This document shows, one piece after another, positions 39,262-46,244 of a stretch of DNA of 64,000 bases. The position numbers were made by a program, and so were the translations under genes. Below the pieces are notes generated by a model. It was not told the DNA's origin, did no database searches, and saw only the letters and a list, made by a program, of their open reading frames with translations. Every line of letters begins with the position of its first letter. Within the stretch, counting starts at the first letter, position 1. The stretch is from Algirhabdus cladophorae (GTDB lineage Bacteria; Pseudomonadota; Alphaproteobacteria; Rhodobacterales; Rhodobacteraceae): contig NZ_CP173029.1 in assembly GCF_044772865.1 (NCBI RefSeq), positions 620,001 through 684,000 of the forward strand. The letters run 5' to 3'.

Positions 39262-40224
39262 TTATGCCAAGCTGTCGTCGATGCCTTTGCACGCAGCAAC
39301 CAAGCCTTTGACCGCGTCGACAGATTTGTCGAACATGGCTTGCTCGTCTTTGTTGAGCTTGATGTTGACTACTTTTTCGATACCATCCGCGCCGATCACA
39401 GTGGGCACGCCCACATAGAAGCCGTCGAGGCCATAAGCGCCGTCAACGTAAGCTGCACACGGCAACACGCGCTTTTGGTCCTTGAGATAGCTTTCGGCCA
39501 TTTCAATCGCGGACGTCGCAGGAGCATAAAAGGCAGAACCGTTGCCCAAAAGGCCAACAATTTCAGCGCCGCCATCACGGGTGCGTTGAATGATTTCGTC
39601 CATTTTTTCCTGTGTGGACCAGCCCATATCCACCAGATCTGGCAAAGGAATGCCGCCAACAGTGGAGTAGCGGGGCAGTGGCACCATAGTGTCGCCGTGA
39701 CCGCCCAGAACGAAGGCAGTGACGTCTTTCATGGATACGCCGAATTCAACCGACAGGAAGTGGCGGTAGCGCGCACTGTCCAAAACGCCTGCCATGCCAC
39801 AGACTTTGGCGTGAGGCAGACCGGAAAATTCGCGCAAGGCCCAAACCATGGCATCCAGCGGGTTGGTGATGCAGATCACAAAGGCATCTGGCGCGTTGTC
39901 GCGGATGCCTTCGCCGACGGATTTCATCACTTTGAGGTTGATGCCCAGCAGGTCATCACGGCTCATCCCCGGTTTGCGTGGCACGCCAGCGGTTACGATG
40001 CACACGTCAGCACCGGCGATGTCGGCGTAATCGGTGGTGCCCTTCATAGTGGCGTCAAAGCCTTCGGAGGGGCCTGCCTCGGCGATGTCGAGGGCTTTGC
40101 CCTGTGGTGTGCCATCTGCGATATCGAACAAAACGACGTCGCCCAACTCTTTCAGAGCGGCCAAATGTGCCAGTGTCCCACCGATTTGGCCTGCGCCGAT
40201 CAGAGCTATTTTGGGTCGTGCCAT
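39262..40224 (-). CDS. mdh: malate dehydrogenase (lactate dehydrogenase-like type)
   Basis: The 320-residue NAD-dependent enzyme has KIALIGAGQIGGTLAHLA (~5-22), VTAGVPRKPGMSRDDLLGIN (~78-97, with the substrate-binding arginine), ITNPLDAMVW (~117) and the catalytic His in VLGGHGDTMVP (~170-180). It is the ~320-residue tetrameric type common in alphaproteobacteria. The ATG at 40224 gives the canonical N-terminus; a longer frame to 40299 is not supported. It lies upstream of the suc operon on the same strand, but the plus-strand glycosyltransferase gene lies between them. No TGTGATCACA site is seen in front of it. Confidence 0.97.
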   Translation of the reverse strand: MARPKIALIGAGQIGGTLAHLAALKELGDVVLFDIADGTPQGKALDIAEAGPSEGFDATMKGTTDYADIAGADVCIVTAGVPRKPGMSRDDLLGINLKVMKSVGEGIRDNAPDAFVICITNPLDAMVWALREFSGLPHAKVCGMAGVLDSARYRHFLSVEFGVSMKDVTAFVLGGHGDTMVPLPRYSTVGGIPLPDLVDMGWSTQEKMDEIIQRTRDGGAEIVGLLGNGSAFYAPATSAIEMAESYLKDQKRVLPCAAYVDGAYGLDGFYVGVPTVIGADGIEKVVNIKLNKDEQAMFDKSVDAVKGLVAACKGIDDSLA

Positions 40225-40373
40225 AACAAAGTTCCTTGTTTGGATGTATGTTGCGGCGTTGCCTAGACGGTTGCGTGGCCTCGTGCAAGGTTGCCGCAAC
40301 GCAGAAAACTATGCCATCGTGCGCAAAACTTGGGCACGCCTACGCTAAAGCCCTGCAAAACCAAGGATATTTG

Positions 40374-41126
40374 ATGGAATTTGACCTTTTGTTTTTTGCT
40401 TGGACGATTCCGGCAGTGATTTTCGCAGGTGTTTCAAAGGCAGGTTTTGGGTCTGGGGCGGCCTTTGCGAGCGCTTCGATTCTGGCATTGTTTTTAGAGC
40501 CGGCTCAGGCGTTGGGGATTATGTTGCCCCTGTTGATGCTGGTGGATGTGGCGGCGTTACGGCCTTATTGGATGAAATGGAGCAAGGCAGACGCATGGCG
40601 TTTGTCGCTGGGGGCGGTGCCGGGTGTTTTGGTTGGTGTGATGTTATACCGCGCCGCCAACGACGATGTTTTGCGGTTGCTTATTGGTGTCGTGTCTTTG
40701 GCTTTCGTGATCTACCAAGTGGCCAAAGGGCGCGGCTTGATCCCGAACCCCAAAAAGGCATTCGGCCCGGGGGCGGGATATTTCACCGGGTCTGTCGCGG
40801 GGTTTACCAGTTTTGTCAGCCATGCAGGCGGACCGCCAGTTGCGGTATATCTGTTGGCCAAGGGTCTTGATAAAACCACCTATCAAGCCACCAGCGTCAT
40901 CACTTTTTGGGTGATTAACCTGCTGAAATCTGTGCCCTATGCGTTTTTGGGGATTTTCACCTATGAGACCCTGTTGGCGGATCTGTACCTTGCCCCCTTT
41001 GCCTTGATCGGAGCGTGGATCGGTGTGTGGGCCCACCGGATCGTGCCGGAGCGCCTGTTTTTTGCATTGACCTATACGATGCTTACCCTGACCGGATCCA
41101 AACTGATCTGGGATGCACTGACGTAA
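40374..41126 (+). CDS. TauE/SafE-family membrane transporter
   Basis: The 250-residue protein has about eight hydrophobic segments and the TauE/SafE repeats, with SKAGFGSGAAFASASILALF in the first half and FTSFVSHAGGPPVAVYLLAK (~140-160) in the second. Family members export sulfite, sulfoacetate or other organosulfur anions. The start at 40374 gives MEFDLLFFAW and a membrane-inserted N-terminus; a longer frame to 40236 overlaps the mdh leader. It is divergent from mdh. The substrate is not deducible. Confidence 0.85.
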   Translation: MEFDLLFFAWTIPAVIFAGVSKAGFGSGAAFASASILALFLEPAQALGIMLPLLMLVDVAALRPYWMKWSKADAWRLSLGAVPGVLVGVMLYRAANDDVLRLLIGVVSLAFVIYQVAKGRGLIPNPKKAFGPGAGYFTGSVAGFTSFVSHAGGPPVAVYLLAKGLDKTTYQATSVITFWVINLLKSVPYAFLGIFTYETLLADLYLAPFALIGAWIGVWAHRIVPERLFFALTYTMLTLTGSKLIWDALT

Positions 41127-41141
41127 AACCGAGGTCTTGTG

Positions 41142-41456
41142 TTAAGCGTCGTCGCCTTTGGCGGGCAGTGCTTCTGCAAGCTCTTCAAAGTGCTGACCAG
41201 AAGCCACCAGACATGTGACACCTTGGGGGTTTGTGACGGTAATCGTCCAAGTGCCGGTTTCATCAGAGGCAAACACCTCGACCACGGCGTTATTGGCCCC
41301 TAAGCCCATGGATTGGCGTGTTTCGCCGTATCCTGATGCCAGACGTTCTACCACAGCGTCACGTTCTGCGCAGTTGCGTTGTTGCCCGTAAGCGTGGGTA
41401 CCCGCCAAAATCATAGCGCCGACACCAAACGAGAGGGTGATCAGTTGTTGTTTCAT
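41142..41456 (-). CDS. hypothetical secreted protein
   Basis: The 104-residue protein has a clear signal peptide (LITLSFGVGAMILAGTHAYG, cleavage ~24). The mature part is ~80 residues with two cysteines (RNCAERD and GVTCLVASG) that could form a disulfide, and a short beta-rich middle (GTWTITVTNPQG). I recognise no named family, though small periplasmic proteins with this layout are common in Rhodobacterales. It converges with the TauE-type gene 15 bp away and has its own ~380-bp upstream region shared with the divergent mcl2-like gene. Confidence 0.65.
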   Translation of the reverse strand: MKQQLITLSFGVGAMILAGTHAYGQQRNCAERDAVVERLASGYGETRQSMGLGANNAVVEVFASDETGTWTITVTNPQGVTCLVASGQHFEELAEALPAKGDDA

Positions 41457-41839
41457 AACATAGTCCTTTCACGCGAAGCGCGGGACCCCTAACCGGGCCA
41501 ATCCGGTATTGCGGCGGTGGGGGCGCGTGCCTCAAAATGACGTGTCGGATATGCTTATCGTTCTTATATGCTGGCGGCCCTGCCGAACGATCCTCCGTAT
41601 TTCCGACCTTGGGATATCCTGCCGTGCGATCTACCAAAGACTGGTTAACGCAGCGTCCCGAAGCCTGCGCGAATTGATGAAAATTTTAGGGAATTGCATT
41701 TTTTAGGGCATTAATGCTGCGTTGCGGCACATTTGGTCTTGAAGTTTTTGCAAAATAATGACCCTTGGGGCGCAACAATGTTGCGGCGAGGCATTGGCAG
41801 GCTGCGCATCAACCAAAATGACCAAAGGAACTACTTGTT
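41457..41839. other. 383-bp divergent intergenic region between secreted protein and mcl2-like genes
   Basis: There is no convincing gene on either strand. Visible elements are a repeated TTTTAGGG pair around 41690-41707, a TTTGCAAA octamer at 41747-41754, and a perfect 15-bp palindrome CGCAACAATGTTGCG at 41771-41785, ~55 bp before the mcl2-like start. AAGGA lies just before that start. Both divergent promoters must lie here. Confidence 0.5.
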
Positions 41840-42685
41840 ATGTCGCACCGCCCTTATCGTTCGGCTTTGTATATCCCAGCCTCGAAAGAACGCGCTTTGG
41901 AAAAGGCCAAGACATTGGCTGTGGACGCGATTTTGTTCGACCTTGAGGATGCTGTTGCTGCGGATGAAAAAGACGCGGCGCGTGATTTGTTGATGCCGTG
42001 GTTGGCGCAGGCGGACTATGGTTCGCGCAAGCGTATTGTGCGGATCAACGGGTTGGATACCCAATGGGGTTTGGCCGATGCCAAAGCGTTGGCCCGTAGC
42101 GAGGCCGACGCGGTTTTGGTGCCCAAAGTCAATGCGGCCGCGGATGTGGATGCGGTTGTGGATCTAGTGCCTGACCTGCCAGTTTGGGCCATGATGGAGA
42201 CCCCTTTGGGCGTGTTGAATGCCCTTGAAATAGCGGCCCATCCCAAAATCGAAGGGTTCGTTCTGGGCACGAATGACTTGGCCAAGGATCTCAATACCCG
42301 GTTTACTGCTGATCGCGGCCCGTTGATGACATCGTTGCAGCTGTGCCTGCTGGCGGCCAAAGCCCACGGGGTGATCGCCTTGGACGGGGTCTATAATGCC
42401 TTCAAGGATGAAGAGGGGCTGCGGGCGGAATGTGTACAAGGGCGTGACTTGGGTTTTGATGGCAAGACCCTGATCCATCCCGCCCAAGTCGCGATTGCCA
42501 ATGAGGCGTTTGCCCCGTCCGAGGCAGAGATCACGCTGGCTGAACGTCAGATTGCAGCGTTCCATGAGGCCGAGGCGAATGGCCAAGGCATTGCAGTTGT
42601 CGATGGCAAGATCGTGGAGAACCTGCATATAGTCACAGCCAAAGCGGTGCTGGCAAAAGCCGCCGCGATAGCTGGGATGGAGTGA
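41840..42685 (+). CDS. mcl2: HpcH/HpaI-CitE family: probable (3S)-malyl-CoA thioesterase
   Basis: This 281-residue CitE-type protein has RSALYIPASKERALEKA (~7), the metal-binding ILFDLEDAVAADEK (~31-44), RINGLDTQWG (~69), AMMETPLGVLNALEI (~117, Glu ligand) and FVLGTNDLAKDLNTR (~139). In R. sphaeroides a protein of this size beside the mesaconyl-CoA hydratase gene is Mcl2, (3S)-malyl-CoA thioesterase. The true malyl-CoA lyase Mcl1 is longer. The neighbouring mch gene supports the Mcl2 reading. It would release malate in the last step of the ethylmalonyl-CoA route. A plain citrate-lyase-beta-like activity is the alternative. Confidence 0.78.
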   Translation: MSHRPYRSALYIPASKERALEKAKTLAVDAILFDLEDAVAADEKDAARDLLMPWLAQADYGSRKRIVRINGLDTQWGLADAKALARSEADAVLVPKVNAAADVDAVVDLVPDLPVWAMMETPLGVLNALEIAAHPKIEGFVLGTNDLAKDLNTRFTADRGPLMTSLQLCLLAAKAHGVIALDGVYNAFKDEEGLRAECVQGRDLGFDGKTLIHPAQVAIANEAFAPSEAEITLAERQIAAFHEAEANGQGIAVVDGKIVENLHIVTAKAVLAKAAAIAGME

Positions 42686-42691
42686 TCTGAG

Positions 42692-43249
42692 ATGTTGATA
42701 CTGGTTATAGGGCTACTGGTTTGGGTTGCGGCCCATTTTTTCAAACGTTTGATGCCTGAGCAGCGCGCCGCCATGGGCGACAAGGGCAAAGGTCTTGTCG
42801 CGGTTGGCGTGATCTTGTCCTTGGTGTTGATGATCTACGGCTACCGTGCGGCTGCGTTTGTGCCGGTTTGGACGCCACCGGCGATGCTGACAGGGATCAA
42901 CAACCTGCTGATGGTATTTGCGTTTTACGTCTATGGTGCGTCGGCGGCCAAGCCTGCGAAAGTGTGGATCGGCACCAAGCTGCGGCATCCGCAACTGACT
43001 GCGGTGAAAATCTGGGCTGTGGCACATTTGTTGGTGAATGGTGATGTGGCGTCGATCCTGCTTTTTGGTGGTATGTTGGCTTGGGCCGTGGCGTCGGTGA
43101 TTTTGATCAACAAGGCCGAAGGGCCATGGACGCCCCCACCACAAGCCCCTGCGCGCAAGGAATATGTGTTGATCGGGATCACGTTGGTTTTGGTGATCAT
43201 TGTTTCAACCGTTCATATTTTGTTGGGTGTGAACCCCTTTGGAGGCTGA
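42692..43249 (+). CDS. NnrU-family membrane protein
   Basis: The 185-residue integral membrane protein has five to six hydrophobic segments. It matches the NnrU family (MLILVIGLLVWVAAHFFKRL at the start; LRHPQLTAVKIWAVAHLL ~92-110 with an HPQ-type motif and His). The family was named from a nitrite/nitric-oxide gene cluster, but members also occur outside denitrification, as here between two ethylmalonyl-CoA pathway genes. It starts 6 bp after the mcl2-like stop and ends 1 bp before the DUF1737 gene, so it is operonic. Function unknown. Confidence 0.82.
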   Translation: MLILVIGLLVWVAAHFFKRLMPEQRAAMGDKGKGLVAVGVILSLVLMIYGYRAAAFVPVWTPPAMLTGINNLLMVFAFYVYGASAAKPAKVWIGTKLRHPQLTAVKIWAVAHLLVNGDVASILLFGGMLAWAVASVILINKAEGPWTPPPQAPARKEYVLIGITLVLVIIVSTVHILLGVNPFGG

Positions 43250-43250
43250 G

Positions 43251-43457
43251 ATGAGCACGCTGTATCGGTTGTTGACCGAGGATGATACCTCGGCCTTTTG
43301 TCACAAAGTATCCGAGGCTTTGGCCAAGGGTTGGGTGCTGCACGGGGATCCTGTTTACGCCTTTGACAGTGCCAATGGGGTAATGCGTTGTGGGCAGGCT
43401 GTGACCAAAGAAGTGGACGCGGACTACACAGCCGGGATGAAATTAGGACAACAGTAA
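43251..43457 (+). CDS. DUF1737 small protein
   Basis: This 68-residue protein has the DUF1737 pattern. A short N-terminal strand (TLYRLLTEDDTSAFCHKVSE) is followed by GWVLHGDPVYAFD and a C-terminal QAVTKEVDADY. A perfect GGAGG ribosome-binding site at 43241-43245 sets the start at 43251. Its TAA overlaps the ATG of the next gene (TAATG), so it is translationally coupled to mesaconyl-CoA hydratase. No function is known to me; tight coupling suggests that it accompanies the hydratase in the cell. Confidence 0.8.
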   Translation: MSTLYRLLTEDDTSAFCHKVSEALAKGWVLHGDPVYAFDSANGVMRCGQAVTKEVDADYTAGMKLGQQ

Positions 43458-44485
43458 TGAGCAAGACAAATGCGGGCCGCTTTTTTGAGGATTATGCGGT
43501 TGGCCAGGAATTGATACACGCGGTGCCGCGCACTGTGGGGGAAGGGGAGCGCGCTTTGTATCACGCGCTGTATCCGGCGCGCCATGCGGTTTATTCCTCT
43601 GATGAGTTTGCGCGCAGCTGTGGATTACCTGCCAGTCCTTTGGATGATTTGGCGGCGTTCCATGTGGTGTTTGGCAAGACGGTACCGGATGTGTCGTTGA
43701 ATGCTGTGGCCAATTTGGGCTATGCGGAAGGCCGGTTTTTGCAGCCTGTTTATGCGGGCGACACTTTGCGATCTGTGTCGGAGGTGATCGGGCTCAAGGA
43801 AAACTCCAACGGAAAAACCGGTGTGGTTTGGGTGCGCACGCGCGGGTTTAATCAGCGCGATGAGGTGGTGATTGAATATGCCCGTTGGGTGATGGTGCGC
43901 AAACGGGATGCAGCGGCGGCGGCCCCTGAAACGGTGATCCCTGATTTGGCCAAGGTTGTTTCTGCTGCGGATTTGGTGGTGCCCAAGGGTCTGACGTTTG
44001 AGGGCTATGATTTTGAACTGGCCGGCGAGGGGCATCGTTGGGGGGACTATGCGGTTGGGGAAGTGATCGATCATGTGGATGGTGTCACGATTGAAGAGGC
44101 CGAGCATATGATGGCCACGCGTTTGTGGCAAAATACCAGCAAAGTGCATTTTGATACTTCGAGCCGTCCGGATGGGCAGCGGTTGATTTACGGCGGTCAT
44201 GTGATTTCCATGGCGCGGACCCTGTCGTTTAACGGTTTGGCCAATGCGCAGATGGTTGTGGCGATCAATGGGGGTGCCCATGTGGCCCCTTGTTTTGCAG
44301 GCGATACGGTACGGGCGTGGTCTGAAGTTTTGGATAAGGCTGACACCGATGTGCCGTCTGTGGGCGCGGTGCGTTTGCGATTGGTGGCTGTGAAAGGTGA
44401 CGTTGGGTCGCTGCGCGGTGAGGATGGGAAATACAGTGACGGGGTGTTGCTGGATTTGGATATTTGGGTTTTGATGCCCAAGTGA
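43457..44485 (+). CDS. mch: mesaconyl-CoA hydratase
   Basis: The 342-residue double hot-dog (MaoC-like) protein starts RFFEDYAVGQELIHAVPRTV. It carries two MaoC-type halves: YSSDEFARSCGLPASPLDDL (~50-69) with the DE/H pattern, and RWGDYAVGEVIDHVDGVTIE (~194) leading to IYGGHVISMARTL (~243-255). Length equals that known for R. sphaeroides mesaconyl-C1-CoA hydratase (~343). It interconverts beta-methylmalyl-CoA and mesaconyl-CoA in the ethylmalonyl-CoA pathway. Its ATG overlaps the DUF1737 stop, and the mcl2-like gene lies upstream in the same unit. Confidence 0.93.
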   Translation: MSKTNAGRFFEDYAVGQELIHAVPRTVGEGERALYHALYPARHAVYSSDEFARSCGLPASPLDDLAAFHVVFGKTVPDVSLNAVANLGYAEGRFLQPVYAGDTLRSVSEVIGLKENSNGKTGVVWVRTRGFNQRDEVVIEYARWVMVRKRDAAAAAPETVIPDLAKVVSAADLVVPKGLTFEGYDFELAGEGHRWGDYAVGEVIDHVDGVTIEEAEHMMATRLWQNTSKVHFDTSSRPDGQRLIYGGHVISMARTLSFNGLANAQMVVAINGGAHVAPCFAGDTVRAWSEVLDKADTDVPSVGAVRLRLVAVKGDVGSLRGEDGKYSDGVLLDLDIWVLMPK

Positions 44486-44554
44486 TCGGTGGTGCGACGC
44501 TGTCTGGCCATACGGCCAGAGGCGCCCCGCCCACCGTCCCGTAGGAGGGTGAAT

Positions 44555-45283
44555 ATGAAACGGTTTTTGGTCCCTTTGCTTTTGGCGGCAACGCCTGCGG
44601 TGGCGGAATATGACAGTGAGACGCGGGCCTATATTGAGGCCAATACCTTAGGCATTTTTTATCATGAGATGGGTCATGCCCTGATCGACATCCTTGGCTT
44701 GCCAATCTTCGGTCAGGAAGAAGATGCAGCGGATGTTTTGTCGGTCTTTATGATTGATGGCTTTTACGACGAAGAGGCGGCGGTATCTCTGGCTTATGAC
44801 ACGGCCTTTGGGTTTCAGGCCGAGGCTGAGGATATGGGTGAGCCTGCCTATTGGGATGTGCATGGGCCTGATTTGCAGCGCTATTACAACTTGGTCTGTT
44901 TGTTTTACGGCGCCAATCCCGACGAACGGGATGATGTGGCTGAGGATTTGGGCCTGCCAGAAGAGCGCGCAGATTACTGCCCTGAGGAATATGATCAGGC
45001 TGCAGGCAGTTGGGGTGCCGTGTTAGATGAATTGGTTGCGGCGGGGCCCGGGCGCAGTTTTCGACTAAAGGATGTCTCGGACGGGTCTGAGGATGCGGTT
45101 CTGGCCCATGAAGTTCTGAGTGCGGAAGTGGCGGCCTTGAACGGGGAAATGTCGTTGCCGCAGACCTTGGAGATCCGTGTCGCCTATTGCGATGAGGCCA
45201 ATGCGTTTTACGATCCGGCCGATCAAAGCATCACGTATTGCGTTGAATTTGTCCGTCACTTGGCGGCCCAAGCAAACTGGTAA
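44555..45283 (+). CDS. DUF4344 putative secreted metallopeptidase
   Basis: The 242-residue protein starts with a signal peptide (KRFLVPLLLAATPAVAEYD, cleavage ~17). It has a zincin-type motif in FYHEMGHALIDILGLP (HExxH, ~36-40), then GQEEDAADVLSVFMIDGF, where the second Glu and Asp residues could complete the site. Two Cys pairs are in the C-terminal half. The family (DUF4344) is annotated as putative metallopeptidase. AGGAGGG lies 8 bases before the ATG. It lies between mch and the sdh control region, which begins 3 bp after its stop. Confidence 0.82.
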   Translation: MKRFLVPLLLAATPAVAEYDSETRAYIEANTLGIFYHEMGHALIDILGLPIFGQEEDAADVLSVFMIDGFYDEEAAVSLAYDTAFGFQAEAEDMGEPAYWDVHGPDLQRYYNLVCLFYGANPDERDDVAEDLGLPEERADYCPEEYDQAAGSWGAVLDELVAAGPGRSFRLKDVSDGSEDAVLAHEVLSAEVAALNGEMSLPQTLEIRVAYCDEANAFYDPADQSITYCVEFVRHLAAQANW

Positions 45284-45286
45284 ATT

Positions 45287-45317
45287 TGTGATCACACGGT
45301 GAATTCCTGTGATCACA
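45287..45317. promoter_or_regulatory. tandem TGTGATCACA operators upstream of sdhC
   Basis: Two perfect TGTGATCACA palindromes at 45287-45296 and 45308-45317 have centres 21 bp apart, exactly as upstream of sucC. They begin 3 bp after the DUF4344 stop and end ~140 bp before sdhC. They probably bind the same regulator, likely the GntR/FCD protein at 27903-28550. Confidence 0.7.
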
Positions 45318-45457
45318 AGCGTGATTTTCTTTCAAACTGGGGCAAAAAAGCGCGGTTTTTGGCCTCTGCTTAACGTGACAGTTACCAATTGATTGCCTAT
45401 GGTAATGGAAAGCCTGCCTTGGTCTAGCCGCCGGGGCGCAGCCAAAGGGAACCAAAT

Positions 45458-45847
45458 ATGGCCGATGTGAACCGGGGCAATCGCCCTCTTTCGCCGCATT
45501 TGCAGATTTATCGTCCGCAATTGACTTCTATGACGTCTATACTCACGCGCCTGACCGGCAATGCTTTGCTTTTGGGCACGCTGTTGGTCGTTTGGTGGTT
45601 TTTGGCGGCTGCAACCAGCGCGGAGTACTTTGCGGTGGCCGATGCTGTTTTGACCAGTTGGTTTGGGGATCTGGTGATGGTCGGCAGTGCATGGGCGCTG
45701 TGGTATCACCTTTGTGCCGGTGTGCGGCATTTGATCTGGGACAGCGGGTATGGCCTTGAGGTCAAGCAGGCCGAGGCGATGGGCATCGGGGTCATCATCG
45801 CATCCTTTGCGCTGACGCTTTTGACCATCGTTGCAGCAGTGATTTAG
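45458..45847 (+). CDS. sdhC: succinate dehydrogenase cytochrome b556 subunit
   Basis: The 129-residue membrane anchor has three hydrophobic segments. The SdhC signatures are RPLSPHLQIYRPQLTSMTSI (~8-27, quinone-site Ser/Arg region) and LWYHLCAGVRHLIWDSG (~84-100, haem-ligand His). It forms complex II with SdhDAB, passing electrons to ubiquinone. It is the first gene of sdhCDA-lipoprotein-sdhB and is preceded by a ~170-bp control region with the paired palindrome. Confidence 0.95.
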   Translation: MADVNRGNRPLSPHLQIYRPQLTSMTSILTRLTGNALLLGTLLVVWWFLAAATSAEYFAVADAVLTSWFGDLVMVGSAWALWYHLCAGVRHLIWDSGYGLEVKQAEAMGIGVIIASFALTLLTIVAAVI

Positions 45848-45856
45848 GGGGCTGAT

Positions 45857-46228
45857 ATGGCTTATTTGACCGATCGTAAGCGGGCTGCGGGCCTGGGCGC
45901 TGCCAAAACAGGCACAGCGCATCACTGGAGCATGATCGTCAGCAGCGTTGCATTGCTGATCCTGGTTCCGCTTTTTGTGTTCACTTTCGCGCCGATTTAC
46001 GGGTCGAGCTATGATGAGGTGGTCGCCTATTACAGCCGTCCTTTCCCGGCGATTGTCGCGGCGTTAACCCTGACAGTCGGCATGATGCATTTCAAAAATG
46101 GTGTGCAGACCCTCATCGAGGACTATGTGCATGGAACACTGGGCAAGGTATTGATCCTTGCGATGATTTGTTTGAGTTACGCGGCTGCCGCGACAGCCCT
46201 GTTCGCAATTGCGCGTATTGCGCTTTAA
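45857..46228 (+). CDS. sdhD: succinate dehydrogenase hydrophobic anchor subunit
   Basis: The 123-residue subunit has three membrane segments. AAKTGTAHHWSMIVSSVALL (~15-34) and the haem/quinone-region GMMHFKNGVQTLIEDYVHG (~76-94) match alphaproteobacterial SdhD. It pairs with SdhC to hold haem b and the quinone site. It starts 9 bp after sdhC, with AGGGGGC upstream, and is followed by sdhA after 16 bp. Confidence 0.93.
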   Translation: MAYLTDRKRAAGLGAAKTGTAHHWSMIVSSVALLILVPLFVFTFAPIYGSSYDEVVAYYSRPFPAIVAALTLTVGMMHFKNGVQTLIEDYVHGTLGKVLILAMICLSYAAAATALFAIARIAL

Positions 46229-46244
46229 CCGGAGATTTTGATCG

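Noticed and set aside
42692..43249. NnrU gene as evidence of denitrification
   Set aside because: No nitrite or nitric oxide reductase genes nearby; the gene is operonic with ethylmalonyl-CoA pathway genes.
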